Below are positions 48,611-61,145 of a DNA stretch of 64,000 bases, in pieces. How positions within the stretch are numbered: the stretch's first letter is position 1; each line of letters begins with the position of its first letter. The position numbers and the translations under genes are program-made. The DNA comes from Hydractinia symbiolongicarpus. Taxonomy: Eukaryota > Cnidaria > Hydrozoa > Anthoathecata > Hydractiniidae. The stretch covers positions 17,398,001 to 17,462,000 of the forward strand of contig NC_079888.1 in assembly GCF_029227915.1 (NCBI RefSeq), read 5' to 3'. The notes under the pieces are model-generated. The model was given only the letters and a program-made list of their open reading frames with translations, was not told the origin of the DNA and ran no database searches.

Positions 48611-50171
48611 ATGGATGTACAAAGCTACAAGATTAAGGATGAACAAGTTCGATTCCTTATTATGAAGAACTTTTACGAAGAAGTTATGGGCAAATTGTTG
48701 GAAAGATTTTTGTTGGTATTGCATTTTAGAGCTTCTGGTGATAAATTAGGTGAAAACTGTGACATTCTATCAAAGATTTTGCCACATTTGGCAAAGAAGA
48801 ACAAATTAAAAACAGAAGATAAGTATAGGGAAAATCTCTTTATAGAATCAAAAAGAGACTTAACTCCCAAACCAAATTTAGATGTGTCAAAATTTGACTT
48901 TACCATGTCCTTTGGTTGTTTAACAGAGATTCAAGGTCTCCCTTCATCGAAAAACCACCAGTTCTGTGTTTTGTGTACGTCAAAATGCGAGAATATCCTG
49001 CTAGGGAACGCAGAAAAAAAAAAGTGCAATAACTGTGATTTTTGTACCACTCCACCGAATGCTCCCTGTAATTCGCAGATGTTAGCAAAAAAATTGAATA
49101 TTGGAAGGAAAACCAGAAATATAGGAGCACATACATCACAATTCTCAGCTGAAATCCCTAACATAGAGGAAAATATAACCGCCATAACTGCTTTGTATGA
49201 ATACTTGTACACAAGTGAGAATTGGAGGAAGTTTGAGAAAAATTGGATAAACCATGAAGCGTTTTTTGAAATTAGAGAAAATATCAGGTTGATTGAAAAA
49301 TGTTCAATATCATTTTTGTTAGAGAAATTTAAAGAAAGGATTATAATTTCAGAAGAATTTTTCGCCATCAAAGCAACGTTGGATAAAATGATGAATGAGT
49401 TAAGAAAGAAAACCTTGAAAATTTCAATTCAATTATCTATCAGCACGTCAGCAGTGGAAAAAATACCTGGCTTAGAAAGTTTTCTTGAGGAGGCAGAATT
49501 ATCTGCATTAGATTCGCGGATGAGGACAATTATTGAGGAGGTAGTGAATAAATCATTAGCCAATCTGATCGACGATTTTATGTTTGATGTGCATGTATGG
49601 GGATTAGAAAAAGTACCAGGCAACGGAAGATTTGAGAAATTCAAAGCAGGGATCACATTTTCCTCACCAAACCGTAATGCATTTGAGTTATATCGATGTG
49701 ATAAAAATCCTCAATCAAAGCATCTGCAAGACAAACTCACTAAATCACTCTTTGAGGAGTTAAAAAAGGAGGTTCCTGACATTAGTAATAAAAGCCTAAG
49801 AAAACTTACGTTAGGTTTTACTAATTGGTATATTGCTTCACTTCACATCATGCTGGCATTGACCAAAAATGATCGTAGTTCGTTAACCAAAAAAGAAATT
49901 GAAATACTTGATATTTGTCTAAAAAATATGACCGTTTCCAAACAGTCGTTTTTCAAAGAAATATTTGGAGAAACTATCGAAGTGTCAATAGACAGAAGTC
50001 CTTCTCGTACTAACATTGCAACATTTATCGGACAAATAGAGGTAAACATCCTTTCGGAGAATGTCTACTATCATTCAAATGACTTTGCCAACAAGTTAAA
50101 ACGCAGTGTAAAAATGTTGTTGGCACAAGAACTTAAATTAGAAGAATGTAGCGAAATAAATAAAAATTTAG
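48611..50171 (+). CDS. HEPN-like gene 2, exon 1 (residues 1-520)
   Basis: The paralogue of 33211-34774, with ATG 48611 and donor at 50172. It is one residue shorter, in the Cys cluster (CVLCTSKC instead of CVLCTREKC); all seven cysteines remain. R-N-I-G-A-H is kept at 169-174. By eye there are about 23 amino-acid-changing and 8 silent differences from gene 1 across the exon, roughly what unconstrained drift would give, yet no stop or frameshift has arisen. The role is as for gene 1 and is equally inferred. Confidence 0.75.
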
Positions 50172-50257
50172 GTTAGTTGTTTGAATATTGTTTGAGTCAA
50201 TAATATTGAACGCAAAGGTAAACTAATTATTCCTTAACAACGCTATCTGCTTTTTAG

Positions 50258-50404
50258 CCACGATGTTGTATTCAGCAGAACAGTCTGTCAGCCTACATTC
50301 TCAAACATCATCAAACCTAGTTAATATTGCACAAATAGGATCAGTCCACACATTTATTGTAGAAACACTACCATGGTTTGTGCTAACAATAGATGTTGAT
50401 CAAG
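50258..50404 (+). CDS. HEPN-like gene 2, exon 2
   Basis: Same 147-nt phase 1-1 exon as 34861-35007 with both splice sites kept; essentially identical to copy 1. Confidence 0.7.
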
Positions 50405-50864
50405 GTAAGACACAGAAATATTTATTTTTAATGGCTTGTTGTACTCCATCTTCAAGTGTTTACATTTATGCTCGTTTCTATGGTCAATGTATATGTTATC
50501 ATTTTGACAAAAACAAAACAATTTAAATGTCTTAAATATGCTTATTACGGTTATGTTACCTAATGCAGCGCAATTATGTGCAGCTGTTAGTATATATAGG
50601 TACGAAACAATTACAGTGTAAGCGTTAACAATCTAGTTATTGTGCACTTTTTCTGTGACGTAACGAAAGTTTGAAATATGCTCAAAATTCAAAATTTTAA
50701 GTTATAAAGCGAATTTTCACAGTCTCTTTAATACTTCTCACGGCCATCTTTAACAGTTTAACAGTGAGTGTTTCGAAATTAGATAACATTAATATTATCT
50801 GTTAAACATATTAAGAAGTTACTTTATTGAAATTATATACAAATCTATGCTTTAAATTTATTAG

Positions 50865-51316
50865 GTCTGACGAAAAGCAAACTGCAAACGGACTGGAGAA
50901 TTTTATGGGGACCATTGCTCACTGAAGTAAAAATTAATTTGCGATCTTTATTTCACCATCCTGCGAGCGGAAACTTTCCTAAAGATGGTGGAAAGTTATA
51001 TGAAGTGATACTGGAACTAGATCAAAACGGAGAATTGCATGATCTTCCAAAATATTGGCGAGAACTGATTTTACCAAAAAATGGAATTTCAGATTCCGAA
51101 GGTTTCGATTTGTACACCTTACGATGTTTACTTTCGAAAAGCAAAAGTTTGAAAACAGATGCAGTTGATGCAATTAAGGAGTTGTGTATCATGATGAATG
51201 GAATTAAATACTGTCCAAATGCTGATCCTTATTTCATGTCAGTATACATTATAGATAAGATAAAAAATTATCTTTCTTCACTTGGATTATTAAAAGAAAG
51301 TATGAAGGAGGTAGAG
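50865..51316 (+). CDS. HEPN-like gene 2, exon 3: first DZIP3-HEPN-like repeat
   Basis: Acceptor ATTAG at 50864 and donor GAG/GTAAGG at 51317; three bases longer than in gene 1 (an extra Thr after GL). LRSLFHHP, FPKDGGKLYE and SDSEGFDL show replacements at otherwise shared positions (Arg to Gly, Val to Gly). By eye about 13 changes alter the protein and 2 are silent relative to gene 1. Confidence 0.7.
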
Positions 51317-52528
51317 GTAAGGAAACGACCTGCAAATAATGCAGTCACATTTTCAGTACACGTTGTTTCCTTCCGGAAACGTTTTTATTACATAACAAAA
51401 TCTGCAGAACATTTGTTATTAATGTTATTAAAAACAACTTTAAAAAAGAAAATCATTTGTAAGATTAAAATTGTTTTAGTTCTACGGAAATGTGGCGTTG
51501 GTGTAAAAAAAATGTTTGCTTTCTTTCCGAATTATCTTTAAAGGTAATAATTTAGATAATAAAGCGTTTTGTAATATTTTCCATTTAACAATTATTGCGA
51601 AATTTTTACTTGTTTGTTCTTATAAAAACGTCTATATTTCAGTTAAAAGCGCGATATGTTTAAAATTTTTGAACACTGTTTAAACTGAATGTTTTTTGAT
51701 TTGTGTTTTTTAAAAGTTACAAAACACTAGTATGGTCAGATAAACGGATGTGGGGATAATTACATAGGATGTGGAGAACGAAAAAATGTTGCCAATAGCA
51801 CATTGTAAAAACCTACATACGTATTAGAAAAGAAGGTAAAAAAATAATTTATGTTCTCAGTAGTAAATACTAGGTTCACATTATTTTATTGTTAATCGTT
51901 GGAAGGCGTTCAGAAGTTTAAATATATGTTCTAATTTCTCGAAAAGTCTCTTGTACGTTCGTACAAGTAGTACATTGAAGTTCTTTACTTTTTTACAAAA
52001 AATTATTTTTTTGCGTCAAAACTAGAGGCTTGCGTTGCTACAAAACGCAAGCTCTACGTAGATAAAACTTTTTCTGTATTTAATTTTTTAGGTTTTTAAA
52101 ACTTCGATATTTTTATAAATATTTTGCAGAAATTAATGTGTTTATAAAAAAATCAAATGGTACTTACATTCTGCTGACTATACATATGTTTTACACGTGT
52201 GTTTTTATGAACAAGAAACCGGTTTTAGTACTAGATCATCCAGAATTAGAAAAAAGTTTGGAACCAAAAAAAGGAATGATAATTCTTGAATAAGAAACTG
52301 CGTAAATCCAAACCGAATAGTTTTCTGTCAACTATGGATTTTCAAAAAAGTCAAGGCACGGAAATCTAAGACATTTCCTTTCCAAACATAACCTGTTTTA
52401 GCAACGAAGAATTTTTTTCTGTAAGAAATCCACTGCAGAGCTTTTAAACTAATTAATAGAAAATAAAATATAAAAAAATTGCTTAGAATATATTTTCAAT
52501 TTTTTCATACATTTACTTTCCTGTTTAG

Positions 52529-52607
52529 CGTTTAAGTGCATTATTGGAAGATGTTACTCCATCTGAAGACGAACTGTTGGAAGATATTTATAGAAGACGT
52601 TACTTTG
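52529..52607 (+). CDS. HEPN-like gene 2, exon 4
   Basis: 79 nt with the same phases as 37140-37218. The last base is G rather than A, so the codon shared with exon 5 becomes Glu instead of Lys; IYRRRYF replaces IYRGRYF. Confidence 0.65.
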
Positions 52608-52892
52608 GTAAGAAAAGCTGTTTTGTGTTTAAGTTTCGTTTTTCTTTAGACAAATAATTAAAAATAAAAGACAAGCTAATGTGAAAATAAAATTGGTGTG
52701 ACAGAAGCAAAGAAATTTGAAATAAAATATGTGTTTTTTTTTCTTTCTCTATGCAAGGATGAATACAATTTTACACACACTACAAAAAAAAATGAAATAA
52801 AGTAGTAAAACTCGTTTTGTTTTTATTAACATATTTTTCTTTTCCCTGTTTTTTAAATGTGAAGTAAAAGAAGCTTTTTTTGACGCTTTTAG

Positions 52893-53452
52893 AAACATAT
52901 GAACTAACTGAGTTATTATTTAAAGCAGAAGAATATTTGCGCTGTTTCTTTCACGATCCTGAATATGGAGATTTTCCAAGAGATGGAAGAAAATTGTATG
53001 AAACTTTCATAGAGTGGAATAAACAAGGAAAGTTGAACGACTTGGAGAAAAAATATTTTTCTACTCTTCTCCCTGATAGCAAGACAACGGATTCCGAAGT
53101 CTTTGATTTACATCTACTCAGTTATTTTCTTTGTAAGTGCACAAAGATAAAAGATGAAGAGCGTAAAATATTTGATGAAATATTTGATTTAGAAAGTCAA
53201 TTTTTACGATGTGAGTCAATCGCGTTTGATTTTGATCAAAGTATGGATATCCTTTTTGGAATTTTGCGGAAAATAAAACATTTGACTGACCATTACGACG
53301 TGTTTAACCGTGAAAAAAGAAGGGATTCAATTAGATTCGCAAAAAGACTTTTGGAGAAAAAACATATAGTTCAAAGCAAAATGAGCTATTATAAGATAGA
53401 AAGAACTGACGAAAAGAAAACATTTGAGCAAACAGGAATTTTGCCAAAATGA
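52893..53452 (+). CDS. HEPN-like gene 2, exon 5: second repeat and C-terminus
   Basis: Acceptor at 52892, TGA stop at 53450-53452. The joined gene predicts 932 residues. LRCFFHDP, FPRDGRKLYE and DSEVFDL keep the repeat. The following helix region differs strongly from gene 1 (FDEIFDLESQFLRCESIAFD versus FGKIFDLKSQLIQCDSIALG), and an 18-base deletion changes the stretch after HYDVFN. The final HIVQSKMSY block and ILPK end are kept. Confidence 0.75.
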
Positions 53453-54599
53453 ACATAACTATACATTGGGATGTTTTTTGTATCTTTTTATGTATGCTTT
53501 TAGAGAAGTTATTAGAATTAGTTTTTGCGTCCATTCTTTGTATTATGTAAGTGTTCGAGAAATTTATGTTTTTGTCTAAGTATGTAATTTTAGTTTTTTT
53601 ATATTTCAAACTATTCATTGAAAGAACTAATGTTTCAATGATGATCTTAATTACGAATAAAAATACAATAAAGAGTTTGAGTCTGTGCAATATATCTCTC
53701 ACAATATATTGCACAATCTATATCTATTTATGTCTGCTTTTCGGAAGTTATTAGAATTTGCTGTTATATATTATAATGTTTCAATGATGATGTTAATTAC
53801 GAATTTTTTTTTTACTTCTATTTCCTTAGGCAAACTATTTCTTATGTTTCCCCCCTATTTACGCTATCAGTAGGATGCTTCACTCACAAATCACTTTCTT
53901 ATTACAATTTCTATAAATAACACAACCCTTCGCCAAAACATTTCATGCAAAACCTGGTATGAATAGAGTTCAAAGATTTACTAAAAAATGCCCTCAGTTA
54001 CAGCTGAGTTACTTATTATTAACAAAGCCTTTTTGTGCATAAGCCATTCTTATTTTTATCTAACTTTAACACAATGGTCGTGTTTTTTTATATTTTAGTC
54101 AGAATGTGTACGACTGAAAAAATATGAAAGTCTATCAAAAAGAAAGAACATTAAAAACTTTACCGTTATTGAAAAGATTAAATGCTTTTTTTTTTGGTAT
54201 TGTAAATGCAGTTGTTTTATTCGTTTTTGTTGCACATTTATAAAATTACTATAAAAATTTAAACGGAACGTAGAACAGTAATCAACCATAACAATTATAA
54301 TTAATAACAATGTTTTGATAATGTTTTGAAAAAAAATTAAAGTTTTTTATTTGCCTCCAACAATCCTTACCGCGCATATAAGCAAGAGCATGTCCTTAGC
54401 GTTTAGGTATCTAGCGCATCCTCGGTTATGTTCTAATGTAAATACCACTTGCAATTATCTTACGGCCAATGTGAGACAGGTAGGTGCTTCACTTTTCTTA
54501 AGGTGCGTTCTTGCGAGTTACCTAAATCTTCAAGAAAATAAGATTTTTTGGAAAACGTAAATCTTAGTTTGTATTATTGACATCACAACATTGCAGTTA
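53453..54599 (+). other. 3' flank of gene 2
   Basis: Nearly identical to 38083-39240, including AATAAA at 53656, the hairpin near 53688-53715 and the possible exon frame at 54351-54560. Confidence 0.5.
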
Positions 54600-55496
54600 T
54601 AAATGCGCAACTGCAAAACGCTGCTGTTAATAATGCCATAGAGAGATCAATAAAAACTAAAAGACATCGCAAATGCTGGAAATGGAATATTGTGTAACGA
54701 AGTCTCGGAAATCATTTCAAAGAAAATAAGGTCAAGAAAACTTCAGAATTTGGAAAAAATTACAACGAAAAAAAATACGAACATATTTTAAAGGTTAGAG
54801 AAGCTTCGCTTAGTGAAGAAAAAACAGTGATTAAAGGTAATCTTGGAAAAGTAAAAAAAGTGATAGACAAAGGTGAGACGATTATTGAAAAGCGTCAAAA
54901 CATATAAAGCATGCTAATAGGGTAGACGTCTGTGAAGTTGAAAAATGTTATAAGTCAGATACCCGGATAACTCTAAGGACAAAAAGCGAATAAATCGTTT
55001 TAGACGGCAATCTGCTGCTAATAAAAGGAAACAGGCTACAGAATATAAACAAAAAAAGCAGCGAAAATTCCTTGTTTTTTAAAGACATTTTGAAATCTTA
55101 GTGTTGCACATAATCAGCGTAGAAATATTTCAGCCCAAAAAGACGTGTCTCATTCTAGATTCTTCTATTATTTGTGCAAAGGAAAAGTTCGTTTTTATTC
55201 CTCTTGCCCAAGAATTAAGTCAAAAGCTGAACAGAAAATATGAATCCGAAAAAGATTAACATGTATCTTCTGCTGTTGACAGACTTAGAAAAAGATTATC
55301 TATTTGGAAAAATGACTTGTCAGCATTCACTTTTATTTCGCATGTTATAGAGTACGGATATGTTTTTACCTTTGGCAACTCCGCCAGCGCCTTTTTGCAA
55401 CAACAATAACCTTTGTAGCTTGTGGCATCTGAGATTTGTAGAACAGGCAATTGTTAGTCTTTTAAAAGGAATATGGCGTGAAAATTATTTTTGATT
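54600..55496 (+). pseudogene. DIRS-like retroelement remnant, copy 2
   Basis: The uninterrupted version of 39240-39957 plus 43567-43690. The frame near 55290 reads RLSIWKNDLSAFTFISHVIE then YGYVFTFGNS, later LCSLWHLRFVEQAIVSLLKG, resembling the entry to a DIRS-type reverse transcriptase. A TAA and frameshifts break it. Confidence 0.45.
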
Positions 55497-56118
55497 TCCG
55501 CCGCGTAAGGCGGAATCTTTAAAATCGCTATGGAAGATAGAGAGATAGGGACCACCTATAGCCTGGACGCGCAGTGTCCAGAATAAAGTATTTTACCCTG
55601 GGTCTGGAAGTTGTTTAATTTCTTAAAAGCCAATTGAAATGCGTTATTTGATTTTTTAGCCAATAGGATCTCAGATTGTCAGAATCTGATATCGTGGCTT
55701 CCTGTGATTTCTTATACCTTTTTAGAACAATGTGTAAATTTGTATATTTCTGTTATTTATTCAGATGTAATTAAATTAATGTATATATAAATTGCGTTAT
55801 TTGTCGCCCATATTTAATACTTTTCAGACCAGGTTACTTTAACCCCTTTTTAATATAAGAACAATGTTATAAGAACATGAACCTTAGACTCAAAACCCCA
55901 GACTCAAATCATTATTTTTACAACTAAAACTACTCAAGAAATGGAATAGTAAAAAAGCCTCAAAAAGCGGTTAAGTCACATAGTTTTGAGCAATTATTCA
56001 ATCATTTATCCTGTTTTTAAATCGGAAATCTCAGCCTTGGGTCGACCATTGAACGTTTTGCTCTGTGAAAAGTTTTTCTTGACAAGCCGGAAATCTTCAA
56101 GCCTTGAGGCTTCTTGTT
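55497..56118. mobile_element. 622-bp insert specific to copy 2
   Basis: Copy 1 runs through this point at about 43705. The insert opens with a 7-pair hairpin (TTCCGCC GCGTAA GGCGGAA). No terminal repeats or gene are clear, so its class is unknown. Confidence 0.55.
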
Positions 56119-56820
56119 TCATATATAAACGCCTTTCCAAAGTCATAAAAGAATATCCAGCTCTTATGTTTTGAAGATAAACAAAAAAAACAAAAACAAA
56201 ACAACATAAAAAAGTTTCACATGTTTACATTACAGTCGCCTTCTTCCACAAGGTCGTTTTAACGCGGTCAGAGATCTGGACAATCACATTAGTATGCGTA
56301 ATTATGCGACTTACGTAAGCAATAGACCTTTCCCGCATTCCTAATTATGCCAAATTAAATTAAAAAGGTCGATACTAAAAATGATTCTTATCCCTAAGTT
56401 CCTTAGCAAAAGATAGAAAAAATTACCAAATTTTGTAAGTATTTCTGTTTGTTAAGTGCCTCAATTCCGAGCTGAAAGTTACGATCAAACCCTTCATATA
56501 ACCGAGCTTTCTAAGAATAGCCTCGTTTTCAAAATAATTGTTTTCTTTAAAATTAAAGAAAATCCAACCACAATATTATGTTGCTCTAAAAACTTTATTA
56601 TTGGCATGATAATTAAATATTCCATCCTAATATCCTTGTTTGAAGACCACAGAACCATTATAAAATTTTGGATGACGACATAATTATTATAATTTATGAT
56701 TCGGGAAAGGTGTATTGTATAGAAAAAAAAGCCAGCCCCCGTAAAAGCAGAAGGTTCTTTTTAGAAAAAATATGTAATGTTTTGCGAAAGTAAATAGCAA
56801 ACATTCATATTTAATTTTAT

Positions 56821-57030
56821 CATGGATCAACCAACGGTACTTGGCTTGCAGTTTGAACCAGAATTTTAGTATGATGAAGAACATTCTAAACCTGAAGAAA
56901 ATTCTGATGTTTCTTTGGAGAATGCAAACTTGCGAGCTGTTACAGCGGAGGGAGATAGGAAAGCTGGGGTCGATGGTCGGTGTACTTGTGGGTACTGCGT
57001 CGTGATGGATAGGGAAAGAGAGTGCATATA
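56821..57030 (+). pseudogene. P2X7-tail-like Cys domain fragment (relic)
   Basis: The frame from ATG 56823 reads MDQPTVLGLQFEPEF, then a TAG, then SLENANLRAVTAEGDRK and GRCTCGYCVVMDRERECI with a stop. F-E-P-E followed by an acidic stretch and W/R-C-x-C-G-x-C...M...R-E-C is the pattern of the zinc-binding intracellular domain of P2X7-like proteins, a module widespread in cnidarian repeat-associated genes. An in-frame stop and the missing continuation mark it as a relic. No ion-channel part is present. Confidence 0.5.
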
Positions 57031-57769
57031 AATAAAATAAAATATTTCAAATTAGACGGTTTGCTTCAGTTTATTTCTATTTATAAAATAAACGGTGAAA
57101 CAATTACACATACAATCTAGTGCCCAAACCTTTTTTAGATTGCAGATGTATCACACTGAGCACGATAGCTTTTCAAACGTGATGCTGGACAGGGGTGTTC
57201 TGTGGACTGCTTTGGTATCGTTACATGACAGGGAGAATGCATCGTTACCATAGGATAGGGATAACGTACCTAGCCAATAAGTAGAGTTATATAAGAATAT
57301 GTTATATATTATATTATCCATAAATGAAATATATAACCTATTTTAGATCATATCGCTGCGCGTCGTAACGACAGTTTAGTTGGTTCATCCATACTAGGTT
57401 GAGAAGAGTTGTGCAGAGAGTCATTCCTGCTTGTGTCGTTGCTAAGATAAGAACAGCCTTCCCTTCTGAAAGTAGTAATTACAATGGGTTTAGAGAGGGA
57501 GGAACGAATGTTCCCGAGATTGAAATAGTGTAGCAATTTGCAGCTCACGAAGACGAAAGCGACTAAACAGTGCTTTAGTATACGTGTAAAATATCCACGT
57601 AAATTATATATATGCATGAAAATAGTATGTAAATAATTATATAAGCTAAAAAAATAAAAAGTCACTACAGTTTTAATCTGCTATACATGATTGCTCAATG
57701 ATAACTTCACGGTCATCTCTCTCTGATGGTGCTACAGTTAAACTGAGCTTACATTTGCTGCGCTTTTCC
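57031..57769. other. Intergenic DNA
   Basis: The minus frame at 57348-57665 has no recognisable motif. Nothing else is seen. Confidence 0.4.
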
Positions 57770-59310
57770 GTGGTGACCTTCTGTTTTCTTCCACTCGTGT
57801 GATTATATTACCGAGTATGTCAACAAGGTAATTATAATCTTTTGCGACTTTCTCCTTTTTGGCGACAAAACGTTTTGTTGGTTTGCTATAGACAATGCGA
57901 AAAATTGGTTTTCACATTGCCCTCTTTTTCAGCTTTTTTTAGATGTCTTCTAAACGATTAGTTTGCTGTACGTATTTAAAACAAAAAAGTAAGACGTATG
58001 TAAGACGTATTCGTACCTGTTCTCTACCCAAATTTAAGGTACGATCCAAAATGGCTAACTGAGTACCCGCAATCATCTTTTCCATATTGAATAAAATGGA
58101 TTTGGGGAGATAGCGGATTTTGACACTATGAAATACTTCCAACAATGTGGTATAGACCAATCGGGTCATGTCGGAAATATCAGCGACAACTTGTCTTTGA
58201 AGAACAATAGATTTGAACTTTTCATAAACTTGCGTTTCTTTCTTTAACCACTTCTTGCGTCGAATGTCAGTGTCGTTGAGTTCGCCATGTTCATATTATA
58301 GGTAATTTTTATTTCCAATGAAATTGGAATGGCGGTTTACAACATGATGAATAATAGAACAAAAGCACTCTCGTAAGTCATTTGGATCATAATAGAGTAT
58401 ATATAACGCAACAGATTTATGTTTTGTGCGAAATTCTTCTGACTTTTCCAACCACGAATCGTTGAATGATACATCGTGCAATTCTTCTTTATTTGTCTCA
58501 TCATCTTCGTCTACATTGTCTATAAAACTCTTGTTGCTGCTTGTTATTGAAGATAATCCCGGGATGTTGGCGGAGTATTCTGGAGTCAGGTCTCTCATTT
58601 TTGTAATAGCGGTGCTATTAAGTTTGGGGACAATGTTATTGTCGTCACATTCATCATCAAACTCGTAATTATCATCATCAGTTTCATCATCATCAGCATC
58701 GTCGTCTTTGTCCCAGTCGCCTTGGTCTAGGAAAAAAGAAAGAAAATTTAATGACGATATGATTGATTCTAAAAAAAATTATAAGGAATGAATTTAAATT
58801 ACCGTCAAGACGTGTTTGACATTGAATGCTTATTATATCTGGTGTTACTTTTACACAATGACTTCTGTGTCGAGGTCGCATGTTAACTTGATACCCCATA
58901 TTTCTGACACTAATTGGAGAAGTCTGGGTACCAATAGATCGCAAGACAACTTTTGGTTTACTAACGACAATGGGAGAATCAGTTTGTGTTCCACATGTGT
59001 TGCTAGCTTCCACTTCTTCTTCATGCAATTCCATCACTACGGCAGTTTCCATGACCTATAATTTTAGATAACATGGAGTATATGCTCGACATGTGACTCC
59101 TATTAACAAATACCTATAAATTACCTCTTCTCTTTCTCTGCATTGGGCCCTTCGAACTGAGGCTTTTCTTTCCTTTGGTTGCTCTTAGAACCAAATATTG
59201 TTGGAAAGGCATTTTTAAACAGCATTCTCGGAATTTTTTGCGGGAATATCTGGTGTTGCATGTCCCAACTTGGATCAAAGCATTTTTCTTCCAAATTTTT
59301 GAATAAACAA
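57770..59310 (-). pseudogene. THAP-domain gene relic (exons about 59297-59125, 59055-58803, 58726-58005, then 3' part)
   Basis: On the minus strand a frame near 59291-59125 reads LEEKCFDPSWDMQ and NAFPTIF, matching the end of a THAP zinc finger with its AVPTIF box. A GT donor at 59124 leads to an exon (59055-58803) with repeated GTQT motifs, then an acidic exon (DQGDWDKDDDADDDE...). That exon would continue through a TAA at 58296 in the same frame into KKWLKKETQVYEKFKSIV and LLEVFHSVKIRYLPKS. The last part (VAKKEKVAKDYNYLVDILGN) needs a one-base frameshift near 57905. Proteins with this layout are multicopy in cnidarians and may be transposon-derived. The stop and frameshift make it a relic. 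Exon ends are approximate. Confidence 0.55.
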
Positions 59311-60911
59311 AGACCTTTTTAAGTAAATTTTTCTCCGCAAAGCATGTATCCACTTTCTGTGCGTATCTTCATTTGGCAGCAAACTGAACTTTTTCGGGAT
59401 TATTAGTCGTATGATTTTTGAGCATAAATGTTTTTAAAGCATACCGATCGTATAAAATAAATCTAAGTTTCTATTTTAGATCATTAATAGTTTAAGAACA
59501 AAAAGAACAAACTTCGCGTGCGGTATGTGTGAAAGAGGAAGGCTTCTATACTTTCTATAAAATGGCTTACGTCACAGTAAACCGATTATGCTATATTGCA
59601 CTTGATCGTGTTTTCATCAGAAACTATCATGGCGCTCGCTCTTGTAGCGAAAGTTAAACTTTGAAGAACAATATTGTGCGTAAGAATTCCTTTTTAAGAT
59701 GTATTGATACTGAATTATTGTTTCGTGCTATATGAAGTTTTTATATGTAAAAATTTATAAAATATGCTGTATTCCCTTTAAAAAAAGAATGTATACAAGA
59801 CGTATTTAACGAATCTTATTGCTGTAACCCATTGACCGTCGCAGAGTGCAGAAAAAAACTCAGATTAGTTATTGATTTAAGACATAGATAGATAAATGTG
59901 CGCATCTTCCCTCACAATATAGGAGATATATCCTGTCTATTTTTTCAGTACGGGCCATGGCTTAAATAGAGAGTCCTAGAGTACTTAGTACTTATTTTAA
60001 GTTACGCAGACCTAATTAGGGTTAACGCTTTACCAGACAACTCTATGCAACATCCAACGGCCCACACAATGTGCCATCTCCCCCATTTCCCTTAGATCGC
60101 TCGGGTTAACCCGGGGCTAAGATAACATTCACTCACCCACTTTGAAGCGCCGCCAACAAACTTTTAAAACTAAATAAGTTTCCTTCCAAATAATTGACTA
60201 CATTATCTGAAATGTTCGAGAAAGACGATTATTTCACAAAATCCAATCTTCTATCCACAAAATCCATTACCAAGTTTAACCTGCAATGTTGTGTTTTCTT
60301 TGGTTTAATAAGGCCGAATAAAGAAAAGGCAGATATAAACTTGAGTATGCAAAATTTCAGTTGAGATACAACTAGGCTGGCTGATAATTGTGTATATTTT
60401 AGAGAGATGGCACGGTATCTTTATGGTACGGTATCTTTATATAAGCAAAAAACGCTTGCGTGATAACATTTTTCATGAACAATGCTCATAATAAAGCATA
60501 TATTTCCAAAAAAATGACTTTACTTTTAACATAGTATGTTAAATATTTTGAAGCAACAAAAAATTTGTCACCTAACTTTTTCTTTGAAAGGAAAAAAAAA
60601 CGTTATGACAAGTATAGAAAACATTTTTGAAAAATATACAAAACCTTGCTAAGAAATTTCTAAATGATTTACAGATACATAGCTTTATTTTACCCATTTT
60701 TAACCCTGATTAACAGCAAAATGTTAAAAGACGATTCATAATTAAGTTTGAGAAAAGGGTCAAAAAACATTTTAAATCCATAATGCGCTTTAAATGAACT
60801 CATCCTTCCAAAAAGAATCCATCTAGCGATACGTTTTCTATATAGTATTTACATAAAACACTTCTTATAATGTAACAGACAGACAGACGTATACGGGCAT
60901 TATAATATAGA
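59311..60911. other. Intergenic DNA; start of a minus-strand Helitron at its right end
   Basis: From 60911 leftward the minus strand reads TCTATATTATAATGCCCGTA, a Helitron-type 5' end, directly after the 3' end of the next element. Its own 3' end is not found. The rest is AT-rich with no gene. Confidence 0.45.
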
Positions 60912-61086
60912 TAGTCGTTAGCCCGTGGAAAAATCCATCTCCCGTCCTTTAAATTCACTTGTCGCAACAAAGTGGACAAAAATATATCGCATTTGGTATT
61001 GGTGTGCATTATAAAAATTTCGTGATTCCGTTACGGGACGCGGCTCTTGCAGATACACAGACAGACGACGGCTATTATTAAAGAGA
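60912..61086 (-). mobile_element. Mini-Helitron K (175 bp)
   Basis: On the minus strand it begins TCTCTTTAATAATAGCCGTC at 61086 after an A and ends with CCACGGGCTAACGACTA at 60912, matching the end of the element at 23132 but lacking the final G of CTAG. The hairpin is degraded on one side. Confidence 0.6.
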
Positions 61087-61145
61087 TATTATTAAAGAAA
61101 TGCTAATATCTCTTTAATAATAGCCGTCGTCTGTCTGTGTATCTG
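61050..61145. repeat. Perfect 39-bp inverted repeat made by two head-to-head Helitron 5' ends
   Basis: The arms are 61050-61088 and 61107-61145 with an 18-base loop. The left arm is the 5' end of the minus-strand mini-Helitron; the right arm starts a plus-strand copy (TCTCTTTAATAATAGCC at 61109) whose 3' end is not identified. Confidence 0.9.

Larger units (their letters stand above)
46395..56170 (+). repeat. Segmental duplication, copy 2
   Basis: The direct-orientation partner of 31040-43745. It has a longer GAAT microsatellite, lacks the 3.6 kb transposon, and carries a 622-bp insert at 55497-56118 instead. Confidence 0.9.
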
